64,000 nucleotides of DNA from Photobacterium carnosum (GCF_002849605.1 NZ_NPIB01000011.1:60815-124814); one strand, 5' to 3'. Numbered from the stretch's first letter, positions 27,414 to 37,984 are shown. A program made the numbers and translations. Notes: generated by a model not told the origin, from the letters alone.

Positions 27414-28178
27414 TTACTTGGCTTTTATTGCCCAACCACAGGGTTGAGGATATACCCGTCTAATTATTTTCTTATTCTGCTTTTTAAGCACAATATGACA
27501 AGTTTCGATAATTAAACCAAAGGCCATCGCAAAATACACATATCCTTTGTTCAAGTGAATAGCAAAACCTTCTGCCATTAACATACCGCCCAACATCACT
27601 AAGAACAGTAGTGCTAACGTTTTTAATCCAGGATAACGCATCACATAATCGTTAATTTTCTCAGCACACAGCACCATAATAACTGCTGACGCTAAAATAG
27701 CCGCAACCATCAGTGGAACTTCGCTGGTTAAACCCACCGCAGTGATCACAGAGTCCATTGAGAAGACCGCATCAACGGCGACAATCTGCAATAACACTAA
27801 TGCAATACCAGCTCTTACTGTACTTGCTTGTTGCTGATGGGTGTGACTAAAGCACATCCACAATTCTTTTAAGCTTTTCGCTAATAAGAATGCACCACCA
27901 CCAATCATGATTAAATCACGCCCAGAAAAATCATAACTCAACACATTCACTAATGGTTGTGTTAATGACATTACCCAGCTAATAGAAAACACTAATCCGA
28001 TGCGGGCAACAACAGCCAACGCAATACCTAGATTACGCGCCATTTTACGCTGATGTAGTGGGAGACGTTCACAAAGTACAGAGATGAATACGATATTGTC
28101 GACGCCTAATACCACTTCAAGTGCAAATAGGGTCGCAAAGATCATTAACGCTTCAGGCTGAAGAAATAACTCTAGCAT
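27414..28178 (-). CDS. TerC-family integral membrane protein (YgdQ-like)
   Basis: 254 aa, seven or so membrane helices. The two acidic TerC motifs are present: ALEVVLGVDNIVFIS and VAVDAVFSMDSVITAVG. These Asp residues are thought to bind a metal, and relatives export Mn(II). Named for tellurite resistance but usually metal-homeostasis proteins. GGAG before ATG; monocistronic. Confidence 0.85.
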   Translation of the reverse strand: MLELFLQPEALMIFATLFALEVVLGVDNIVFISVLCERLPLHQRKMARNLGIALAVVARIGLVFSISWVMSLTQPLVNVLSYDFSGRDLIMIGGGAFLLAKSLKELWMCFSHTHQQQASTVRAGIALVLLQIVAVDAVFSMDSVITAVGLTSEVPLMVAAILASAVIMVLCAEKINDYVMRYPGLKTLALLFLVMLGGMLMAEGFAIHLNKGYVYFAMAFGLIIETCHIVLKKQNKKIIRRVYPQPCGWAIKAK

Positions 28179-28398
28179 TGAACAAACTCCATAGAAAAGG
28201 AGTTAGGAATTAAAGAACAACTCGAGGGGTCGTCCATATGTGTTTTGATACCTCAATAAAGAATGAAGCTGTATTTGAGCAGTAAATACGGAAAATGAAC
28301 ACACATCAAATGTAACTAAATGTAATGGATTTATTGGTTCTAGCTAAAATAATACCTCTATCTATTCAACATGTTGGGTCGGTGTGACGAGATATTAT

Positions 28399-28772
28399 TT
28401 AGAAAAAACTTATGGGTGTCCTATCTTTTTTCTCTTTTTCATTAACCAATTTTGAGACGTAAGGCACGTTTCTTAATTTGTTTTGCCACGGTAACCCATA
28501 ACCTACCAATAAATCATCATTTTCCATTTCATACGCAAAATATTGAGGCACAGCAATATCAACTCGACTTGGCTTAACAAACAATGTCGCGATAGATAAT
28601 GAATTAACGTGGTAATTATCTGAAATCTGCTGTAAACAATATACCATCGGGAACCACACTAATAATGACCGCATCTTGAAAACGTTCATTCAGCTTTTTA
28701 GCAAAAAATACTTACACCCTCTTTGATTTGCTGCTGGCTTAAAACTAATTCACCAATATAATTATTTTTCAT
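28399..28772 (-). pseudogene. Broken Hpt-like phosphoribosyltransferase gene
   Basis: Three frames on the minus strand encode parts of one protein. From the ATG at 28772: MKNNYIGELVLSQQQIKEGV. After a frameshift: FAKKLNERFQDAVIISVV then PDGILFTADF. In a third frame: SLSIATLFVKPSRVDIAVPQ, then NDDLLVGYGLPWQNKLRNVPY. These are the N-terminus, the P-D/G-G loop and the C-terminal 'VGYGxxxxxxxRxxPY' motif of hypoxanthine/guanine phosphoribosyltransferase-like proteins. The central PRPP-binding motif is deleted, so it cannot be active. The original end has been replaced by DRTPISFF, encoded by a short repeat also found at 31044. Confidence 0.7.
28411..28424 (+). repeat. Short dispersed repeat, copy 1
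   Basis: TATGGGTGTCCTAT followed closely by a T run; the same 14 bases plus T run occur at 31044. Copy 1 lies at the 3' end of the broken phosphoribosyltransferase gene. Confidence 0.5.
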
Positions 28773-28818
28773 CAAACATCCTTAATTTTTATTAACTGAG
28801 TGACACCATTTTTATTTG

Positions 28819-29241
28819 TTATAGCGTTCTAATCGCCATTGGATGATCGGCACTTAATTCCAATAAGTCCCAAAGATTACCGTATAGATCTTCGAAAACG
28901 GCTACTATCCCATAATCTTGAACTTGTGGTTCACGAACAAATTTAATGCCGTCAGAAACCATACGATTATAGTCTCGCCAAAAATCATCCGTACTTAAAA
29001 ATAAGAAGACTCGCCCACCAGATTGATTACCAATAAAATTATCTTGCTCTGGTTTTGATGCACGTGCCAACAATAACGTCATTCCCTTTGAACCAGGAGG
29101 CGAAATAACCACCCACCGTTTATCTTGCTCAGCTTGACAAGTATCTTCAACCAATTCAAACTTCAACTTATTCACATAGAAATCAATGGCTTCATCATAA
29201 TCTTTCACAACTAAAGCAACATGGATGATTGACTGTTTCAT
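28819..29241 (-). CDS. VOC-family (glyoxalase/bleomycin-resistance fold) protein
   Basis: 140 aa with the two beta-alpha-beta-beta-beta modules: IIHVALVVKDYDEAIDFYVN in the first, and VREPQVQDYGIVAVFEDLYGNLWDLLE in the second. Metal-ligand candidates are His7 and the Glu of WDLLEL. The reaction is unknown; relatives include dioxygenases, glyoxalases and antibiotic-binding proteins. AGGATAATATTA before the ATG. It lies just behind the small membrane protein gene and may share its transcript. Confidence 0.85.
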   Translation of the reverse strand: MKQSIIHVALVVKDYDEAIDFYVNKLKFELVEDTCQAEQDKRWVVISPPGSKGMTLLLARASKPEQDNFIGNQSGGRVFLFLSTDDFWRDYNRMVSDGIKFVREPQVQDYGIVAVFEDLYGNLWDLLELSADHPMAIRTL

Positions 29242-29284
29242 TAATATTATCCTGTTATTTTCTTACATCTAAATGCTAACAATA

Positions 29285-29653
29285 TTATACGAAATATTGC
29301 ATCTTCTTTCTTGTTACTAAAAATAAAATCATCCCCCCCATTAAACCAGATAATGATCCAATAAGCCCAAGACCAATATACAAATTTATTAAAACACCAA
29401 ATATAACAACAATATAAAACCCATATATCGCTAGCTTTTTCCACATCCATATATTAATAGCTAAAAATACATTAAATAAGCATACAGATCCTAGTAGATA
29501 AGCTAATTCTAACGATATCTTTGGAAATGCCGTTATAATCATGTCTGGATTTACAAAATAAACAAATACAGACAAAGCATTTGCGATTACCATTAAAACC
29601 AAGAATGCTGTTAACCAAAAGCCACGCTTTCTTTCTTCAATCACTGCTACCAT
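29285..29653 (-). CDS. Small four-helix membrane protein, unknown
   Basis: 122 aa from the ATG at 29653, chosen for GAGGGAG eight bases upstream (an ATG at 29686 would add 11 residues). Four hydrophobic segments alternate with short loops: WLTAFLVLMVIANALSVFVY, YLLGSVCLFNVFLAINIW, FYIVVIFGVLINLYIGLGL and a glycine-rich last helix, ending with basic RKKM. I do not recognise the family. It stands in the accessory patch beside direct repeats. Confidence 0.6.
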   Translation of the reverse strand: MVAVIEERKRGFWLTAFLVLMVIANALSVFVYFVNPDMIITAFPKISLELAYLLGSVCLFNVFLAINIWMWKKLAIYGFYIVVIFGVLINLYIGLGLIGSLSGLMGGMILFLVTRKKMQYFV

Positions 29654-29690
29654 TGAATTATCTCCCTCATATTTTATTAAACTCATAATA

Positions 29691-29985
29691 GTTTATTATA
29701 TTAATAACTTATCCATATTTGATCTTTGAACTCAGCCCGTATTTTCCTCGAAATAATACAAAAAGATTATAAATCTGATACATTTTTACTTATAGAATCC
29801 GATAATAATCACAAAATGGGGATTGGTTATTATTCGTCATCTCGGAAGCGAAGCATGAGCTATCCGTGATCTATTCATCACGTGATCGAGCTTAAAAGAC
29901 ATCAATGAAATAGTAATTCTACAACACGCTGATGATAGATTCCCTATCGCCCTAGCGGACATTCATTGTAAGGAATGACGGATAT
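29691..29985. repeat. Imperfect long direct repeat, copy A
   Basis: About 290 bp, clearly related along its length to 32608-32905. Shared stretches are TTATTATATTAA, GATCTTTGAAC-like, ATTATAAATC(T/A)GATACATTTT, and at the end AGTAATTCTACAACNCGCTGAT with GATTCCCTATCGCCCT. It ends in a palindromic ATTCCCTA...TA(A/G)GGAATGACG element. No frame is coded. Confidence 0.65.
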
Positions 29986-30057
29986 TTTTCGCCCCAGATA
30001 AAAGCGTAAAATAATAAGGATAATGGCATTAACACGTAATAATTAAAGAGGCTCTAA

Positions 30058-30234
30058 TTATAAATCAATAACGTAAATTGATTGGTTCACGCCAAGGATA
30101 ACGCTCGACTTCTTTTCAGTATTACCCTTGATGATATTCGCGATAATTACTTCTAAAGCGGGTCGGACTTGTTCAATACCTGAATAGTGTCAGCGGCGTG
30201 ACACATATCCTTTATCTATTAACTGCGCTTCAAA
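30058..30234 (-). pseudogene. Possible gene remnant downstream of yoeB
   Basis: The minus strand can be read as FEAQLIDKGYVSRR, stop, HYSGIEQVRPALEVIIANI, then IKGNTEKKSSVILGVNQSIY and VIDL before a TAA at 30058. Composition and residue order look protein-like, but there is no start, and I could not place it in a family. It may be the tail of a lost regulator-type gene. Chance cannot be excluded. Confidence 0.3.
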
Positions 30235-30495
30235 TTAATAATGATAGCGACAGGAGATTACTGTCAAATGTACATCATTAACTACGTACACTAATCGGTT
30301 GGTGTCATCAATTCTACGTGACGAAAAACCTGCCAAATTTTCTTTCAATGGTTCAGGCTTACCAATACCGTCGAAGGGAGAACGCTTCGCATCAGTAATT
30401 AATCTATTGATGCGTTTCAGCGTTTTATTATCCTGACCTTGCCAATACAAGTAATCATTCCAAGCATCGTCAGTCCAAGCTAACATTCGACTCAT
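30235..30495 (-). CDS. yoeB: YoeB-family toxin (ribosome-dependent mRNA interferase)
   Basis: 86 aa, correct length. Family features: MLAWTDDAWNDYLYWQGQD at the start, KRINRLITDAKRSPFDGIGKPEPLK centrally, SSRRIDDTNRLVY and the catalytic C-terminal RYHY. YoeB cleaves mRNA at the ribosomal A site and is neutralised by YefM. Its ATG overlaps the antitoxin stop by four bases (ATGA). It lies in a block with attC-like sites, so it was probably acquired as a cassette. Confidence 0.93.
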   Translation of the reverse strand: MSRMLAWTDDAWNDYLYWQGQDNKTLKRINRLITDAKRSPFDGIGKPEPLKENLAGFSSRRIDDTNRLVYVVNDVHLTVISCRYHY

Positions 30496-30743
30496 TCAAG
30501 TAAACCTCTTTCCGTTACTTGACCGGCATTGTATTGAGCAATTGATTTGTTTAGATGAGCGGCATTAGCTGGAGAACGAGATAAATATATCGTTTCCATT
30601 AGGCTATTATAATAATCCATAGACATTACAACGGCATCTTCAGAATCTCGACGAGTAATAACTGTGCAGTCAGCATCATTAACTACGCCATCAAGAACTG
30701 ATTTAAGACCATTTCGAGCTTCAGTAAAAGAAACTATACGCAT
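30492..30743 (-). CDS. yefM: YefM-family antitoxin
   Basis: 83 aa, Phd/YefM fold: MRIVSFTEARNGLKSVLDGV at the DNA-binding N-terminus, VITRRDSEDAVVMSMDYYNS in the core, and the LxRSPANAAHLNKSI toxin-binding tail. GAGG before the ATG. It represses its own operon with YoeB. Two palindromic sites lie directly upstream. Confidence 0.93.
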   Translation of the reverse strand: MRIVSFTEARNGLKSVLDGVVNDADCTVITRRDSEDAVVMSMDYYNSLMETIYLSRSPANAAHLNKSIAQYNAGQVTERGLLE

Positions 30744-30761
30744 AATTACCTCTTTGTTGAG

Positions 30762-30821
30762 TTGTACTTAATATTGAACAAGTCTAACTCACTAAAACTG
30801 AAATGTACAATATATTGCACA
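30762..30821 (-). promoter_or_regulatory. Candidate YefM-YoeB operator pair
   Basis: TGTACAATATATTGCACA (30804-30821) is an 18-bp palindrome with one mismatch and carries the TGTACA core known from YefM operators. TTGTACTTAATATTGAACAA (30762-30781) is a looser second copy nearer the start codon. The pairing of a good and a weaker palindrome upstream of yefM resembles the E. coli arrangement. Confidence 0.6.
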
Positions 30822-30836
30822 GGTAACAAAGAGGCG

Positions 30837-30931
30837 GTTAGCGCCGCATTAAAGTGGAATCGGCACTTATCTATACTTTAAGCGAAGCGAAAACGGTAAG
30901 CGTTACAAATCACTCTTAAATGCTTTATTTA
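30837..30931 (-). repeat. attC-like recombination site 2
   Basis: Read on the minus strand, about 95 bp: TAAATAAAGCATTTAAGAGTG at one end and CCACTTTAATGCGGCGCTAA at the other form an imperfect inverted repeat. The terminal loop is TTTTCGCTTCGCTTAAAGTA. Loop sequence, length and imperfect arms match Vibrionaceae superintegron attC sites and the site at 31070. The outer GTTRRRY box is degenerate (CTAA). Confidence 0.55.
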
Positions 30932-31043
30932 ACGAAACCGCCTGATGCGTTAACTACTGATGATCACAGCGATACTTTGCTCAATTGATTAAAATCCATT
31001 CATGGAGCACCGTCAGAATTGATCGTAATAAATTGCAAAAAAT

Positions 31044-31057
31044 TATGGGTGTCCTAT
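31044..31057 (+). repeat. Short dispersed repeat, copy 2
   Basis: TATGGGTGTCCTAT plus a T run, identical in the 14-base core to 28411-28424. It lies between the two attC-like sites, in an interval with no gene. Confidence 0.5.
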
Positions 31058-31069
31058 GTTTTTTTAGAA

Positions 31070-31163
31070 TATAACGACTGTCATAAACGGTGCAAAACAC
31101 ATGGCTATACTTGAGCGAAGCGAAAATACCGTGTGTTTGGAGTCCGATTTGATGGCTTTGTTA
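31070..31163 (-). repeat. attC-like recombination site 1
   Basis: Read on the minus strand: TAACAAAGCCATCAAATCGG, then ACTCCAAACACACGG, loop TATTTTCGCTTCGCTCAAGT, then CCATGTGTTTTGCACCG and a terminal CGTTATA. The arms CAAACACA/TGTGTTTTG and TAAC/GTTA pair, leaving unpaired bases as in true attC sites. The first TAA is the stop codon of the 455-aa gene, the usual layout of a gene cassette. No integrase gene is in the window. Confidence 0.65.
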
Positions 31164-32528
31164 GTTTTTTGATGCGTAAAACTGTTGCAGTTCCCCGCAT
31201 TTGGTACATAGAAGCGTTAAAGAGTTTTTGTCCGTTTTAATTATGATATCTACTGAACCACAAATTACACAACTAGTGTCTTTGCTGCTTTCTTTTGTTG
31301 ATTTAGAACTATCAAACATCTTATATAACTCATTATTCCAAAGAACTTCTGGAGACTTATAGAATGCAATATCATCACCACCACCGATGACAAAATCAAA
31401 TAACACAATGTTTAACTGAGACCGTTCATTACTATAAGTACGATTATACTTATAAACGTCCCACCCTTCATTGCTAGCTCTTGTCGCCAAATATAAGATC
31501 TTGCTTGGGATCGTATTTACCGCATGTTTGCGACTCTCCGCTTTACCCTTTGCATAAAATAAGTGAGCATTTTCTGTTGCTTTCTTTATGAAATAGTATA
31601 TTTCTGATACAGAAAAATCATTAAGGATTTCTTTTATAACTTCGTTTGTTTTCTTTGGAGCCTCAGGTAATTGAAGTTGTTCTAGGCAAACATCTAAATA
31701 TGTTACAACTTCTTCTTCAGCGAGCCTAAATACTAGCTCCTTGAGGTCCTCTTCCCACTCAATCTGTATACCATCGCGTAACTCAACATAAACTAACTTG
31801 AATAATTCTCCGAGGCTTAACCTATTAGAACCATCTAGTGAAACATTAACAACCCAAAGTACATCTCGATAATAGAATGATTTAAAGTCGTCTGAGGAAT
31901 CAAATGCCGAAAAAGGAGAACTTGGATCCACAGCAATCGCACCATCGCGGTGTAACTTTAAAATAATTTCATTGTCGAAATCAGATGTGGGAGATAAATC
32001 CACGGCACTGCCAGAATTATTCAACGACTTAATATGATTAAGATCTGACTCTGATTGCATTAAAAACAGGGATAACAAATAGCACTTATGACTAAACGAT
32101 AGCTTTAAATAACTAAGCATAGCCTTTTTATCAAGGTTATACTCTTGAGAAATTTTCTCAAGATCTGCGGCTAGTTTTGCTCTAACGGCTTCAGCTCTTT
32201 TCTCAGAACACGGTAAGCAATTACACTCAAGTGGTCTGTTGTAATGATAACCTTCCTTATGGTTGCACTCTATACAAAAGTATTCCATAGAGTATGAGCT
32301 GCCCGACTTGCTTTTTCGTTTATAAAATAAAGGCAAAGCACAATATGCACATTCAAGTGATTCATGTATAACAGGTGGAAATAACGACACTAATTTATTA
32401 GGATGAGCATCTATCCCATATTCTTCCATGAGCTCTTGGTTTTTCTCACCCGAAATGTACCTTTCGTATAGCTCTTCAAGTTCCTCTAAAGTTAAGTGCT
32501 TAACTTCTTCAGCCAATTTGATTTTCAT
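31161..32528 (-). CDS. Cassette-encoded zinc-ribbon protein of unknown function (455 aa)
   Basis: I do not recognise this protein. It starts with a helical, acidic LTLEELEELYERYISGE segment. A zinc-ribbon region follows (C60-x2-C63, C85-x2-C88, H90, then C102, C104, C107). Next come a long mixed alpha/beta middle (about 130-400) and a second zinc ribbon at the C-terminus (C420-x2-C423 ... C441-x2-C444). No membrane segment, Walker motif or nuclease signature stands out. Two terminal zinc ribbons suggest nucleic-acid or protein binding. The stop lies in an attC-like site, so it is probably a mobile gene cassette. Such cassettes often carry defence or stress genes, which makes it a candidate, but nothing in the sequence proves that. 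Confidence 0.75.
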   Translation of the reverse strand: MKIKLAEEVKHLTLEELEELYERYISGEKNQELMEEYGIDAHPNKLVSLFPPVIHESLECAYCALPLFYKRKSKSGSSYSMEYFCIECNHKEGYHYNRPLECNCLPCSEKRAEAVRAKLAADLEKISQEYNLDKKAMLSYLKLSFSHKCYLLSLFLMQSESDLNHIKSLNNSGSAVDLSPTSDFDNEIILKLHRDGAIAVDPSSPFSAFDSSDDFKSFYYRDVLWVVNVSLDGSNRLSLGELFKLVYVELRDGIQIEWEEDLKELVFRLAEEEVVTYLDVCLEQLQLPEAPKKTNEVIKEILNDFSVSEIYYFIKKATENAHLFYAKGKAESRKHAVNTIPSKILYLATRASNEGWDVYKYNRTYSNERSQLNIVLFDFVIGGGDDIAFYKSPEVLWNNELYKMFDSSKSTKESSKDTSCVICGSVDIIIKTDKNSLTLLCTKCGELQQFYASKN

Positions 32529-32607
32529 GAGATAGCACCATCAACCATTGATATAATTGGGGATTTTAAATTTTTCACGTTCACAGAGCTCGTAAAAAAA
32601 CTAACAA

Positions 32608-32970
32608 CTTATTATATTAACAGCTTGCCCAAATTTGTTCTTTGAACATACGCCCGAATTTATCTTTTCATAATATAAAAAACATTATAAATCAGATACA
32701 TTTTCACTTATAAATCTCGATAATCATCACAAAGTCGGGCACTTACCATTTAGTTTATGGTTTTTCTACTAATCGTCATTGCGGTACAAAAGATCTGCAT
32801 CAAGAGCAATATAGAACTTCGATATCGATGAAAGAGTAATTCTACAACGCGCTGATAGTAGATTCCCTATCGCCCTCGCGGGCATTCACTGTAGGGAATG
32901 ACGATGGATGGTTCGCATTTATTGTTGGCAAGGATGTCGGGGGGAAGTTTGGTCGTCACAGTATAAAATA
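32608..32970. repeat. Imperfect long direct repeat, copy B
   Basis: The first 300 bp are related to 29691-29985. The end (about 32835-32970) is nearly repeated at 33025-33155: AGTAATTCTACAACGCGCT, TAGTAGATTCCCTATCG, CTCGCGGGCATTCACTGTAG, GGAATGACG, GGATGGTTCGCATT, GGGGGAAGTTTGGTCGTCA. It contains the inverted pair ATTCCCTA / TAGGGAAT. It lies upstream of the 455-aa gene. Confidence 0.65.
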
Positions 32971-33012
32971 GCTGGGATATTTATATTTACTGTGCTACTG
33001 AGCATTAAAAAC

Positions 33013-33160
33013 GTCAGCGAAAATAGTAATTCTACAACGCGCTAATAGTAGATTCCCTATCGTCCTCGCGGGCATTCACTGTAGGGAATGACGGTGGATG
33101 GTTCGCATTCACTGTAAGCAAAAAATATCGGGGGAAGTTTGGTCGTCATAGTAGAAAAAT
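33013..33160. repeat. Palindromic repeat, copy C
   Basis: A tandem near-copy of the second half of copy B, offset by 190 bp, with only a few differences (for example CGTCCTCGCG for CGCCCTCGCG). It carries the same ATTCCCTA...TAGGGAAT inverted pair. The interval 32529-33200 otherwise shows no gene. Confidence 0.65.
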
Positions 33161-33200
33161 GACGGGATAATTGGGCAATGACCAAATAACGCCCATAAAA

Positions 33201-33227
33201 AAGAGGCGCTGATAATCAGCGCCTCTT
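33201..33227 (-). terminator. Intrinsic terminator of katG
   Basis: Perfect 12-bp stem AAGAGGCGCTGA / TCAGCGCCTCTT, TAA loop, followed by TTTTTT on the minus strand. Confidence 0.9.
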
Positions 33228-33267
33228 ATTAAATATTATCGAGTAGTGATACTACCGAGTTGTAACC

Positions 33268-35495
<2,228 letters not shown>

Positions 35496-35867
35496 TATCA
35501 TATTGTGTATAAACATAACCTAATCAAAAAACATAGTAACGTTATTTTTGTGGGTAAATTTAAAATCTAATAAATTAATTTTATCCACTGATATTGGCGG
35601 CTCGTTTATTCGTTGAAGCTAATTTACAACACTAAAAGAAAGAAAGACAATATTAGTTTTCTATCAATTCAATAGGTAATAGTTATCAAAAAACAATACT
35701 GAATAGTTTCCGAACTTTTATCGTCACCATAAAAAATTAGCCACCAACAAATAAATAGCTTAGGTAAACTAACTTCTTATAATTAATGGTGTTTTCTCAT
35801 CTCATACCACAAAACGCTATTGATTTTTTAGAGGAAGATCTATTATTTATAAAAATTAAGGATAATA
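35496..35867. other. Divergent katG-mltC intergenic region
   Basis: About 370 bp, no gene. ATAG/CTAT-like tetramers occur (for example near 35670-35705), but not in the spacing of an OxyR site, so I do not call one. Confidence 0.4.
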
Positions 35868-36998
35868 ATGAAAAAGACTTGGCTCACAATTACTGCTTGT
35901 TTATTAACGGTGGCATGTTCATCAACGCCCACACCTGATTGTATTTATAATTGTGCGCCATCAATTAATATTGGCAATAATAATACCAATAGTAATAATA
36001 ATTTCGGCGCACTAACCGAACCCCAACGCCAAGCATTACTTAAATATCTTGAGAGCCAAGTTAAACAACAATGGGGCGACGATAATTATTTACAGGCAGG
36101 TAAACATCGTTATGTGAAATACTTTGCTGGTTATCGTACTCGTGCGCATATTGATTTTGATAATGGTAAAATTTATGTCTCAACCATTGCTAACAATGCA
36201 ACACGACACACTCTCAAACAAGCCATTGAAGAAACATTATTAATGCCAGCGGATCCATCACAAGTGGATCTTTTTAGTGATAAATCCATTCCTCTTAATG
36301 GTAAACCTTTTTTATTAGGCCAAGTAAAAGATCATCAAAACCAAGATATTCAATGGCCATGGCGTGCAGGTCAATATGCTGACTATTTAATAGCGAACAA
36401 ATTGAAAACCCAAAAACTCCAACGCGGTACGGCATACTATGTTGAAATTGATATGGTAGAAGATCACCTTGAGCAGCGAGAATATCAATACGCCGATCTT
36501 ATTCGTCAAGCGGCTAAACGCTACGATATTGATGAAAATTTAATTTACGCGATAGTTAAAACGGAAAGTAGCTTTAATCCTTATGCCGTCAGCCATGCAG
36601 GTGCTTATGGCTTAATGCAGGTTATTCCTAAAACAGCGGGTGCGGATGTATTTAATTTGGTTAAAAATAAACCCGGTATTCCAACCAAAGAATATTTATT
36701 TAATCCTGCCAATAATATTGATACTGGCACTGCTTATTTTTATATTTTGAAAAATCGTTACTTAAAAGAAGTTCAACACCCTACAACAAAACATTACACC
36801 ATGATTTCAGCTTATAACGGTGGTACTGGCGGCGTTCTGGCAACCTTTGATGTTGATAGAAAACAAGCGATGAAGGATCTTAACAACTTACAACCCAATC
36901 AAGCGTATTGGGCATTAACGAACAAACATCCTAAAGCTGAAGCGCGACGTTATTTAGAGAAAGTACTCAATTTTCAAAAAGAATTTGAAGCAATGTAA
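35868..36998 (+). CDS. mltC: Membrane-bound lytic murein transglycosylase C
   Basis: 376 aa lipoprotein (LLTVAC lipobox, Cys at about 17), so attached to the outer membrane facing the periplasm. The N-terminal DUF3393 region (about 50-200) precedes an SLT domain with the catalytic Glu in KTESSFNPYAVSHAG, then YGLMQVIPKTAG and the AYNGGTGGV motif. It cleaves peptidoglycan glycan strands with formation of 1,6-anhydro-MurNAc. A short Asn-rich linker after the lipobox (NIGNNNTNSNNN) is longer than usual. AAGGATAATA before the ATG. Confidence 0.95.
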   Translation: MKKTWLTITACLLTVACSSTPTPDCIYNCAPSINIGNNNTNSNNNFGALTEPQRQALLKYLESQVKQQWGDDNYLQAGKHRYVKYFAGYRTRAHIDFDNGKIYVSTIANNATRHTLKQAIEETLLMPADPSQVDLFSDKSIPLNGKPFLLGQVKDHQNQDIQWPWRAGQYADYLIANKLKTQKLQRGTAYYVEIDMVEDHLEQREYQYADLIRQAAKRYDIDENLIYAIVKTESSFNPYAVSHAGAYGLMQVIPKTAGADVFNLVKNKPGIPTKEYLFNPANNIDTGTAYFYILKNRYLKEVQHPTTKHYTMISAYNGGTGGVLATFDVDRKQAMKDLNNLQPNQAYWALTNKHPKAEARRYLEKVLNFQKEFEAM

Positions 36999-37020
36999 TT
37001 AAATATCAATATGATTTTTT

Positions 37021-37059
37021 AAGTTAAACACACACAATAATAATGTGTGTGTTTAACTT
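37021..37059. terminator. Long hairpin between convergent mltC and murQ
   Basis: 16-bp perfect inverted repeat AAGTTAAACACACACA / TGTGTGTGTTTAACTT with a 7-base loop. There is no clear T run on either side, so it may stop convergent transcripts by structure or protect 3' ends rather than be a classic terminator. Confidence 0.55.
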
Positions 37060-37078
37060 ATCGGTATTACATTATGAC

Positions 37079-37984
37079 TTAGCTACGTTCAGCTATTGCA
37101 GGTCGAATATAACCTTTGTTTTGCTGTAAAAGTGCCTTCGCAGTATCACTATCAACACCCGTTAAAATCATCACAATCGCCGTTTTGCAGTGACTATCAC
37201 ACGCATCTAAAGCCACTACTGCTTGTTCACGTTCACAGTCAGTGGCTTGCATCACAATTTGTTTTTGACGTTCAACTAATTTGGCATTGGTTGCTTCTAC
37301 ATCTACCATCAGATTGCCATAAATTTTACCAATGCGAATCATTGCCCCTGTCGTTAGCATATTAAGCACTAACTTTTGCGCTGTGCCCGCTTTCATACGA
37401 GAAGACCCCGTGACAACTTCCGCCCCGACAACAGGCGTGATCACAATATCAGCAGCGGCAGTCATAGGGCTTTGAGGATTACAACTCACACAAGCAACAA
37501 TTGCATTCATTGAACGCGCATAAGCCATCGCGCCTAATACATAAGGAGTACGTCCACTTGCGGCAATACCGACCAGAACATCACGCGCTGAAAAATGGAT
37601 CGCTTTTAAATCATCAGCACCCATTTCAGCATTATCTTCTGCGTTTTCAACTGCTTTTAAAATGGCTTTATGTCCACCCGCAATTAATCCCACCACTTGC
37701 TCAGGCGCGCTACCATACGTTGGTGGACACTCACTTGCATCAAGAACACCTAAACGACCAGACGTACCGGCTCCGACATAAATTAACCGTCCACCAAGTG
37801 AAAAAGCAGTGGCTATCGCATCGACCGCTTGAGCAATAGCAGGTAATGTTTGTTCAACAGCCAACGCTACTTTTTTATCTTCATTATTGATCACTTTTAG
37901 CATCTCTAATGTCGATAACGTATCTATGGCTTCGCTAGCACTATTTCGGCTTTCAGTAACTAATTTTGTTAAATCAATCTGCAT
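37079..37984 (-). CDS. murQ: N-acetylmuramic acid 6-phosphate etherase MurQ
   Basis: 301 aa, full length. SIS-domain sugar-phosphate motifs: [45 protein letters not shown] and [15 protein letters not shown], with the Glu of the ECPP region acting in elimination. It cleaves the lactyl ether of MurNAc-6-P to give GlcNAc-6-P in peptidoglycan recycling. Its convergent neighbour mltC makes anhydro-muropeptides, so both belong to wall turnover. No anmK or murP is adjacent. Confidence 0.96.
   Translation of the reverse strand: MQIDLTKLVTESRNSASEAIDTLSTLEMLKVINNEDKKVALAVEQTLPAIAQAVDAIATAFSLGGRLIYVGAGTSGRLGVLDASECPPTYGSAPEQVVGLIAGGHKAILKAVENAEDNAEMGADDLKAIHFSARDVLVGIAASGRTPYVLGAMAYARSMNAIVACVSCNPQSPMTAAADIVITPVVGAEVVTGSSRMKAGTAQKLVLNMLTTGAMIRIGKIYGNLMVDVEATNAKLVERQKQIVMQATDCEREQAVVALDACDSHCKTAIVMILTGVDSDTAKALLQQNKGYIRPAIAERS

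Noticed and set aside
29247..29450. 67-codon minus-strand frame overlapping the small membrane protein
   Set aside because: Out of frame with a better-supported four-helix protein; composition (Trp/Tyr/Cys-rich) is typical of a shadow.
35660..35710. Possible OxyR site between katG and mltC
   Set aside because: ATAG/CTAT-type tetramers are present but not in the required spacing; AT-rich background gives such words by chance.
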